Below, piece by piece: positions 26,598-32,311 of a DNA stretch of 32,311 nucleotides. Position 1 is the first letter of the stretch. The number at the start of each line of letters is the position of its first letter. The stretch covers positions 1 through 32,311 of the forward strand of contig NZ_JAGOIT010000037.1 of NCBI RefSeq assembly GCF_017995515.1, read 5' to 3'. A program made the translations under genes and the position numbers. This stretch comes from Propionivibrio sp. GTDB taxonomy: Bacteria; Pseudomonadota; Gammaproteobacteria; Burkholderiales; Rhodocyclaceae. A model generated the notes under the pieces. That model searched no databases and was not told the origin of the DNA. It saw only the letters and a program-made list of their open reading frames with translations.

Positions 26598-28304
26598 TCA
26601 AACGTGGAACTTCCCGGTCGCCGTCTTCAGGTTTGACGACAGACGATCGAGATTCGCCGAGATCGCCTCGGTTTCCTTCGCTGTCGCGCTGTTCGTCTCC
26701 GAAAGGCGGGCGACCGTCTCGACCTGCTGCGCGATGGCGTGCGCCGTGGCGTTCTGTTCGTTCAGCGCCGCCGAGATGTCGGTCACGGCCGTTACCACCT
26801 GCTGCGCGCTGTCGCGGATGCCGTCGATGTGGCCGACCGTCGAGTCCGACAACCGCTTGCCGATGGCGACCTGCTCGTTGACCGAACCCATCCAGCGCAC
26901 CGCCTCCTGCCCCGAGGATTGCATCGAGACGACGAGCTGGTTGATCGCGTCGGTCGAGGCCGTCGTGCGTTCGGCGAGCTTGCGCACCTCGTCGGCGACG
27001 ACGGCGAAGCCGCGCCCCTGTTCGCCAGCGCGCGCCGCTTCGATCGCCGCATTCAGCGCCAGCAGGTTGGTCTGATCGGCAACGTCCTTGATGACCTGCA
27101 GGATCGTCGAGATACGTGCCGATTCCTGGCTCAGCTTCTCGATCGATTTCGTTGCCTGTTCGACGGTGCCGGCGATCTTGTCCATCTCCTCGTGCGTCTG
27201 CGTGATGATCAGCGCACCCTGGTCGGCGGCGGCGCCGGCTTCGCGCGCGCGGCTGAGCGTGTCGTGCGCGCTGGTGCCGATGTGCGAGATGGAAACGGTC
27301 ATCTCCTCGATCGCCGCGGCCATGCTGGTCGCCGCTTCGCTCTGGCTTTCCGATGAATTCGCGGCCTGCTGCGATGCGGCGGAGGCCTGCTCCGAAGCCG
27401 TCGCGATGTCGTCGGCGTTGCCGAGCACATCGCGCAGCGAGTGCTGGATGCTCTCGAGCAGGCGATTGAAGGCGCCGGCCGTCTGTGCGATTTCGTCCTT
27501 GCCCTGCACGTTCACCCGCTGGGTGAAGTCGTTGTTGCCGGCGACGCTGACAATGGCGCGGCGTAGCCCTTCGAGCGGCGCCGTAATGCTGCGCACGAAG
27601 AAGACGGCGAGCACCAGCAGAACGACGATCGCGACGCCGAGCGTGATCAGCATGAAGCGCTCGGCGAACGCGATGGTCAGGTTGTCCGCTTCGCGCGCCT
27701 TTTCCACGGCGGCCTTGTTCAGCGCGAGCAGGCTCGCAAGATTGAGATCGACGCGCGCCTGCGTGTAGCCCCAGGTTGCAAGCGGTGCCTTGTATTGCAT
27801 GAACAGCTGCGCCTGCTTTTCCGCGTCGTCGTTGTCGGCCAGTGCCTTGATGACCGTAGACAGTTCCGTATTGCTCGCCAGCCACGGCTTCATCGATTCC
27901 TTGAGCGTGTTCCACGACTCGGCCTCTTCCTCGGTCTTGGCGATCCGGTCGTAATCCTCCATCGCCTTGATCAGCATGGCGGTAACGGATTCCTTGCGCG
28001 CCAGCGTCTGCGCGAACTTGCTTTGCGCGTTGGCCTGCTTCTCGCGGGCGAGGACTTCGAAAGAGAGGAGCAACAACTGGTTGGCTGCGCCGCGGATGTC
28101 GCCGACGAGCATCGCGGCGGGCAGTCGCGTGTCCTGCAGGGTGACGACGGAACTGCTGATGCGGGTGATGCCGAACCAGCCGCCGAGACCGACGGCCAGC
28201 AAGGCGATGACGGAGAGCGAGACGACGAGCCCCAGACGCACACGAACCCCGAGCGCGTTCAGGTGAAAGCCTCGCATGGGTAATCTCATGAGTGTTTTCC
28301 GCAT
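26598..28304 (-). CDS. Methyl-accepting chemotaxis protein (MCP3), rhamnose module
   Basis: A 568-residue chemoreceptor read from the ATG at 28304, which has AGGGGG 8 bp upstream; an ATG at 28310 is in frame but only 2 bp from that site. It has TM1 about residues 22-44, a helical periplasmic sensor of about 170 residues (ESWNTLKESMKPWLAS, ATWGYTQARVDLN), TM2 about 217-237, HAMP, then the coiled coil with tip [20 protein letters not shown] and [17 protein letters not shown]. The C-terminus ATGKFHV has no CheR tether. It is recognisably paralogous to MCP1 (matching LP[TA]A, EAE[AS]W, [GN]NDFT[HQ]R and C-terminal GRFKV/GKFHV). It lies 94 bp downstream of rhaM on the same strand, so it may be expressed with rhamnose uptake. 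The ligand is unproven. Confidence 0.93.
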   Translation of the reverse strand: MRKTLMRLPMRGFHLNALGVRVRLGLVVSLSVIALLAVGLGGWFGITRISSSVVTLQDTRLPAAMLVGDIRGAANQLLLLSFEVLAREKQANAQSKFAQTLARKESVTAMLIKAMEDYDRIAKTEEEAESWNTLKESMKPWLASNTELSTVIKALADNDDAEKQAQLFMQYKAPLATWGYTQARVDLNLASLLALNKAAVEKAREADNLTIAFAERFMLITLGVAIVVLLVLAVFFVRSITAPLEGLRRAIVSVAGNNDFTQRVNVQGKDEIAQTAGAFNRLLESIQHSLRDVLGNADDIATASEQASAASQQAANSSESQSEAATSMAAAIEEMTVSISHIGTSAHDTLSRAREAGAAADQGALIITQTHEEMDKIAGTVEQATKSIEKLSQESARISTILQVIKDVADQTNLLALNAAIEAARAGEQGRGFAVVADEVRKLAERTTASTDAINQLVVSMQSSGQEAVRWMGSVNEQVAIGKRLSDSTVGHIDGIRDSAQQVVTAVTDISAALNEQNATAHAIAQQVETVARLSETNSATAKETEAISANLDRLSSNLKTATGKFHV

Positions 28305-28333
28305 GTTCATTGCCCCCTGGAGAATTGTTGTTT

Positions 28334-28348
28334 GCCCCTGGCCGGGGC
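28334..28348 (-). other. Small hairpin in the MCP3 leader
   Basis: GCCCC-TGGCC-GGGGC is a perfect 5-bp stem, 30 bp upstream of the MCP3 start on the minus strand. Confidence 0.35.
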
Positions 28349-28361
28349 AGTAGTGCGGGAA

Positions 28362-28387
28362 CTGGCTTCGTCCCCGAACGAAGCCAG
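28362..28387 (-). terminator. Hairpin between rhaM and MCP3
   Basis: A perfect 10-bp stem CTGGCTTCGT / ACGAAGCCAG (28362-28371 / 28378-28387) with a 6-nt loop lies just past the rhaM stop on the minus strand. It is followed there by TTCCCGC rather than a T run, so termination is probably partial and some transcripts could continue into MCP3. Confidence 0.6.
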
Positions 28388-28398
28388 GAGTTCCGTTT

Positions 28399-28716
28399 CT
28401 ACTCCATGTGGAACATGCGCGGCAAGGGGATCGCCACCGGCTCGTTGCCGTTCGTCTGCGTCTCCATCAGGTCGGCCATGTAGGCCCACCACTCCTGCAT
28501 CACGTCGGTTTGCGGCAGCTCATCCATGCGATGGTCGGCGGTGCGCCAGAGCACGCCGAACAGCGTCAGCGACTCTTCGTCGAGATAGATGCTGTAGTCG
28601 CGGACGCCGCTCACGCGCAGGAGATCGACCAGCTTGGGCCAGATCGCGTCGTGGCGCGCGCGGTATTCGGCGACGTGGCCCGGTTTCAACTTCATCTTGA
28701 AAGCGATTTTTTCCAT
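28399..28716 (-). CDS. rhaM: L-rhamnose mutarotase
   Basis: A 105-residue protein of the RhaM/RhaU family with the usual length. It interconverts alpha- and beta-L-rhamnose. Family features are [21 protein letters not shown] near the N-terminus with catalytic-region His22, YSIYLDEES and the C-terminal [15 protein letters not shown] with conserved Trp pair. CGGAGA lies about 8 bp before the ATG. It starts 17 bp after the upstream permease stop. In rhizobial clusters the order rhaS-T-P-Q-U(mutarotase)-K is the same as here, which supports the rhamnose assignment of the transporter. Confidence 0.93.
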   Translation of the reverse strand: MEKIAFKMKLKPGHVAEYRARHDAIWPKLVDLLRVSGVRDYSIYLDEESLTLFGVLWRTADHRMDELPQTDVMQEWWAYMADLMETQTNGNEPVAIPLPRMFHME

Positions 28717-28733
28717 TTGCGTTCTCCGGGATA

Positions 28734-29708
28734 TCAGGCGGCCTTGGCCACGCGTGGCTTGCGGCTACGGATCAGGATGGGCACGATCATCGAGACGATC
28801 AGCAAGCCGCCGAGGATCATCGACATGACGATACCGGGCACGTTCATCATCTGCAGGCCGAAGGTGAACATGCCGAGGACGACGATGGCGAGGAGGACGC
28901 CGAGCAGCGAGCCGCTGCCGCCGTTGATGCTGACGCCGCCGAGAATCACCATGGTGATCGCGTCGAGCTCCCAGCCCATGGCGATGTTCGGGCGCGTGCT
29001 GCCGATGCGGCCAGTGAGCAGCACCGAGGCGAAGCCTGCCATCATGCCGACGGCGACGAAGAGCAGGAAGCGGTAGCGATTGACCGCGATGCCGGAGAAG
29101 CGCGAGGCGACCGGATTGGCGCCGATGGCGTAGATGCGCCGGCCGATGATCGTCTTGTGCAGCAGGATGCCGATCGCGATCGCGAAGACGATGAAGATCA
29201 CGAACTCGTAAGGAATCTGCAGCCAGGGCAGGCCGAGCAGGTCGCCGATGTAGCCGTTGCCGAGCGCCGACAGCGCGGCCGGGTAGCCGGTGATCGCGCC
29301 GTCGCCGAGGATCACCAGCGCCATGCCGCGGTAGAGCGACAGGGTGCCGATGGTGACGACGATCGAGGGCAGGGCGAAGCGCGTGATCAAAAAGCCGTTC
29401 AACGCGCCGCACAGCGCGCCGGAGGCGAGGCCGACCAGCACGATGACACCGACGCCGGCCCCCGCGTTCTTGGCCAGCCCCATCATCACCGAGGTCAGCG
29501 CCACCGTCGCGGCGACGGAGATGTCGATCTCGCCGGCGATGATGACGAGCGCCATGACCAGCGCGATCAACGCCTTCTCGCTGTAGTTGAAGGTGCTGTC
29601 CGAGAGGTTGTAGAAGTCCAGGAAGCCTTCGGTGGTCGCCGAGAAGCCGGCGACGACGATGAGCAGCAGGAAAACGAGGATGAGTTCCCAGGTACGGGTG
29701 GCCTTCAT
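28734..29708 (-). CDS. rhaQ: L-rhamnose ABC transporter permease
   Basis: A 324-residue CUT2-family membrane protein with about 8-10 hydrophobic segments. The permease motif [16 protein letters not shown] is near residue 60, and [17 protein letters not shown] is near 260. A basic tail ([11 protein letters not shown]) ends it. The ATG overlaps the stop codon of the upstream permease gene by 4 bp (ATGA), and AAGGAAG lies 6-7 bp before it, so translation is probably coupled. It should form a heterodimeric channel with the other permease. Confidence 0.92.
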   Translation of the reverse strand: MKATRTWELILVFLLLIVVAGFSATTEGFLDFYNLSDSTFNYSEKALIALVMALVIIAGEIDISVAATVALTSVMMGLAKNAGAGVGVIVLVGLASGALCGALNGFLITRFALPSIVVTIGTLSLYRGMALVILGDGAITGYPAALSALGNGYIGDLLGLPWLQIPYEFVIFIVFAIAIGILLHKTIIGRRIYAIGANPVASRFSGIAVNRYRFLLFVAVGMMAGFASVLLTGRIGSTRPNIAMGWELDAITMVILGGVSINGGSGSLLGVLLAIVVLGMFTFGLQMMNVPGIVMSMILGGLLIVSMIVPILIRSRKPRVAKAA

Positions 29709-30733
29709 GATTTGCTTCCTTGCAACTGAGCACGATGGTTATTGGACGATGCAGCCGCTGCGCCCTTGGGCGGCAGGATCTGCTTGCCGGCGCGGCGTTC
29801 GGAGCGGGCGTTGACGATCACGGCGACGAGGATGACGAAGCCGGAAATCGCCTGCTGCCAGAACGGCGAGATGTGGATGACCGGCAGGGCGCCGTTGATC
29901 ACGCCGGTGAAGAGCACGCCGAGCAGCGCGCCCATCACGTTGCCGATACCGCCCGCGGTGCTGACGCCGCCGATCACGCAGGAGGCGATGACGGTCATCT
30001 CGAAGCCGGCCGCCAGTTCGGTGAAGGCGATCGAGTAACGGCCGACCCAGAGCAGGCCGGCGAGGCCGGCGAGCGCGCCGGACATCGTATAGACCTGCAG
30101 CAGGCGGCGCTTGATCGGGATGCCGATGTAGGCCGCGGCCGACAGGTTGCCGCCGATGGCGTACATCTCGCGCCCGGCGCGGCGGTAGCGGAAGAACCAC
30201 CAGCAGAGCAGCAGCGTCACGATGGCGAACCAGACGAGTCCCGGCAGGCCGAGGAAGACCATGCGCGGCAGCCCCTTGATCGCCGGGTGGATGTCCTGGT
30301 CGTTGATCCAGGCGCCCTTGGAGAGCAGGAAGATCGCGCCGCGATAAGCCGACATGGTGCCCAGCGTGACGACGATCGGCGGCAGGTTGAAGCCGGTGAT
30401 CAGCAAGCCGTTGATCAGCCCGAGCAGCGCACCGAAGATGAGCGCCATGGCGACGAGATCGACCGCGTTGAGTGTCGGGAAGGCCTTGCCCATGACGGCG
30501 CAGAACATGCCGGTGAGCGCGAGGTTGGAGGCCACCGAGAGGTCGATGCCCTTGGTCAGCAGGACGACCATCTGGCCCATGACGAGGATCGCCAGGATCG
30601 ACGAGTCGGTCAGCACGTCGAGCAGGTTGCCCGGCGTCAGGAAGACCGGCGCGCGCAGGCCGATGAGCAGGGCCAGCGCGACGACGATGACGGCGAGCGC
30701 CGCTTCCCGGTTATGGAGGAAGAAATTTTTCAT
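29705..30733 (-). CDS. rhaP: L-rhamnose ABC transporter permease
   Basis: A 342-residue CUT2-family membrane protein. I take the ATG at 30733 (MKNFFLHNREAAL), with GGGGA about 8 bp upstream, over a start at 30784 inside the ATPase gene. The permease motif is GIDLSVASNLALTG, and CVIGGVSTAGGIGNVMG lies near residue 260. About 8-10 hydrophobic segments are visible. Its gene starts 13 bp after the ATPase stop and overlaps the next permease gene by 4 bp. Its C-terminal tail (about 28 residues, SERRAGKQILPPKG...) is polar and cytoplasmic by the positive-inside rule. Confidence 0.92.
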   Translation of the reverse strand: MKNFFLHNREAALAVIVVALALLIGLRAPVFLTPGNLLDVLTDSSILAILVMGQMVVLLTKGIDLSVASNLALTGMFCAVMGKAFPTLNAVDLVAMALIFGALLGLINGLLITGFNLPPIVVTLGTMSAYRGAIFLLSKGAWINDQDIHPAIKGLPRMVFLGLPGLVWFAIVTLLLCWWFFRYRRAGREMYAIGGNLSAAAYIGIPIKRRLLQVYTMSGALAGLAGLLWVGRYSIAFTELAAGFEMTVIASCVIGGVSTAGGIGNVMGALLGVLFTGVINGALPVIHISPFWQQAISGFVILVAVIVNARSERRAGKQILPPKGAAAASSNNHRAQLQGSKS

Positions 30734-30746
30734 GCAACGTCCCCGT

Positions 30747-32288
30747 TTATGAATGCGCGGCGGTCGATGCTGCGCCCGCTTCACGCTGTTTGAGTCCGGA
30801 CGCGGCGGCCACGATGTCTTCCGCCGTCGCTTCGCCGTGCTTGAATTCCGCCACCTGATGCCCGCGATGCATGACGACGACGCGGTGCGCGAGGTGCATG
30901 ACTTCCGGCAGCTCGGAGGAGATCAGGATCACCGACAGTCCGTCGGCGACCATGTCGGCGATCAGCTGATAAACCGCCGACTTCGCGCCGACGTCGATAC
31001 CCTTGGTCGGTTCGTCGAGGATGACGATGCGCGGTTCGGTGCCGAGCCACTTGGCGATGACGACCTTCTGCTGGTTGCCGCCGGAGAGGCCGCTGATGAT
31101 CTGCTCGGTGCCGTCGGTCTTGATCTTCAGGGTGCCGATCGCTTCCTCGGTCATCTTGCGCTCGTCGCTCGGGCGCAGCCAGGGGCCGGCGAGACGACGG
31201 CCGAGCGCGGCCAGCGTGAGGTTTTCGCGCACGCTGAAGCTGAGGATGGCGCCCTGGCGTTGCCGTTCTTCCGGCACGTAGGCGATGCCGGCGCTGATCG
31301 CGTCTTCCGGGCCGCGCACGACGAGCGGCTTGCCGTCGAGCGTGAACTGGCCGGTCGCGTGTTCCTTGAGGCCAAAGAGCGCGAGCATCGCTTCCGAGCG
31401 GCCGGCGCCGACGAGACCATAGAAGCCGAGCACTTCGCCCTTGTGCAGCGCGAAGTTCACATTCTCGAATTCGGTCGGGTGGTTGAGGTTTTCGACGCGC
31501 AAGAGTTCGGTCGATGACGCTTCGCTCATCGTCGGATAGACGTGTTCAAGATCGCGGCCGACCATCAGGCTGACCAGCGAATCCTCGGTCGCGTCGGCGA
31601 TGCGGCCTTCGCCGACCGAGGCGCCATCGCGCAGCACGAGGTAACGGTCGGCGAGCGAGAAGATCTCGTCGAACTTGTGCGTGATGAAGATGATGCCCTT
31701 GCCCTGGTCGCGCAGGCGGCGAACGATGCCGTAGAAGTCGTTGATTTCCTGGCGCGAGAGCGCGGCGGTCGGCTCGTCGAGGATCACCACCCTGGCTTCC
31801 TGCGACAGCGCGCGCGAAATCTCGACGAGGTGGCGCTCGGCCGGGCCGAGGCTCTTGACCAGCACGTCGGATTTGAACGGGGCGCCGATTTCGTCGAGGA
31901 TCACCTGCGCCTGGCTGTTCATCGTGGTCCAGTCGATAACACCCTTCTGCATCGGCTGGCGGCCCATGTAAATGTTCTCGGCGACGGACAGTTCGTCGAA
32001 CATCACCGTTTCCTGGTGCACCGCCGCAATGCCGGCGCGGCCGGCGGCGTGTGCGTCCTCAAAGATCAACTCGCTGCCGCGCACGTTGATCTGGCCTTCT
32101 TCCGGGTGGTAAATGCCGGTCAGGACCTTGACCAGGGTCGATTTTCCCGCGCCGTTCTCCCCGACGAGGGCGAGCACTTCGCCTTCATCGAGCGACAGAC
32201 TGACCCCCTTGAGGGCGCGGATACCCCCGAAGGTCTTCCTGATGTTCTTCAGCGACAGAAGATGTCCGGGACGATCTTGAGCCTGCAT
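30747..32288 (-). CDS. rhaT: L-rhamnose ABC transporter ATP-binding protein
   Basis: A 513-residue double-NBD ATPase of the CUT2 family. NBD1 has Walker [10 protein letters not shown] (43-51) and Walker [13 protein letters not shown] with a degenerate signature (KSLGPAERH). NBD2 has a degenerate Walker A (GLVGAGRSE), the signature LSGGNQQK and Walker B IVILDEPTKGID. AGGAG lies about 8 bp before the ATG at 32286-32288. It heads the visible part of the minus-strand operon; the substrate-binding protein gene (rhaS in rhizobial naming) is expected just beyond the right edge. The name follows rhizobial usage and is unrelated to the E. coli RhaT permease. Confidence 0.9.
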   Translation of the reverse strand: MQAQDRPGHLLSLKNIRKTFGGIRALKGVSLSLDEGEVLALVGENGAGKSTLVKVLTGIYHPEEGQINVRGSELIFEDAHAAGRAGIAAVHQETVMFDELSVAENIYMGRQPMQKGVIDWTTMNSQAQVILDEIGAPFKSDVLVKSLGPAERHLVEISRALSQEARVVILDEPTAALSRQEINDFYGIVRRLRDQGKGIIFITHKFDEIFSLADRYLVLRDGASVGEGRIADATEDSLVSLMVGRDLEHVYPTMSEASSTELLRVENLNHPTEFENVNFALHKGEVLGFYGLVGAGRSEAMLALFGLKEHATGQFTLDGKPLVVRGPEDAISAGIAYVPEERQRQGAILSFSVRENLTLAALGRRLAGPWLRPSDERKMTEEAIGTLKIKTDGTEQIISGLSGGNQQKVVIAKWLGTEPRIVILDEPTKGIDVGAKSAVYQLIADMVADGLSVILISSELPEVMHLAHRVVVMHRGHQVAEFKHGEATAEDIVAAASGLKQREAGAASTAAHS

Positions 32289-32311
32289 GCTGACTGCTCC
32301 TGGTGGTTGCT

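Noticed and set aside
30734..30784. A longer start for the rhaP permease at 30784
   Set aside because: It would overlap the ATPase coding end and adds a basic 17-residue leader; the ATG at 30733 has a good ribosome binding site and begins right before the first membrane segment.

Overview
The window (GC-rich, strong GC3 bias, dense codirectional operons) looks like chromosomal DNA of a Gram-negative betaproteobacterium, plausibly of the Rhodocyclales/Propionivibrio-Accumulibacter type. This assignment is inferred from protein style, the 'CACAGAGACGCAGAG' intergenic repeats and a 'CCCTGAGCTTGTCGAAG' REP-like palindrome; no rRNA or marker gene is present to prove it. I see no tRNA, rRNA, CRISPR array, prophage or transposase gene.

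Region 1 (1-13.9 kb, + strand) is a myo-inositol catabolic island: the tail of an IolH-like protein, an IolI-like isomerase, IolG, a methyl-accepting chemotaxis protein (MCP1), a transaldolase-family protein, a second Gfo/Idh/MocA dehydrogenase (IolG2-like), and the operon iolD-iolE-iolB-mmsA1-mmsA2. The genes provide oxidation of inositol to inosose (IolG), dehydration (IolE), ring opening (IolD), isomerisation (IolB) and, after an off-window kinase/aldolase step, oxidation of the semialdehyde to an acyl-CoA (MmsA). Intrinsic terminators split the region into units. Two promoter regions carry a shared AGAA-N6-TTC(C/T) palindrome that resembles an IolR operator.

Region 2 (13.9-26.3 kb, + strand) is an L-fucose-type module: a three-gene sugar ABC transporter (ATPase, permease, binding protein), L-fuculokinase FucK, MCP2, a second copy of the binding protein with an unusual N-terminus, L-fucose mutarotase FucU, phosphate acetyltransferase Pta, and a RhaS/RhaR-like AraC regulator. 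Three copies of a 165-185 bp palindromic repeat begin exactly at the stop codons of fucK, the second binding-protein gene and the araC-like gene. Fucose isomerase and fuculose-phosphate aldolase are not in the window.

Region 3 (26.6-32.3 kb, - strand) is an L-rhamnose uptake operon in the order rhaT-rhaP-rhaQ-rhaM, followed by MCP3; the binding-protein gene is presumably just beyond the right edge.

The unusual organisation is that each of the three sugar modules carries its own MCP, and the fucose module additionally pairs its MCP with a duplicated binding protein. This suggests that each substrate's uptake and catabolic genes are linked to a matching chemotaxis receptor.
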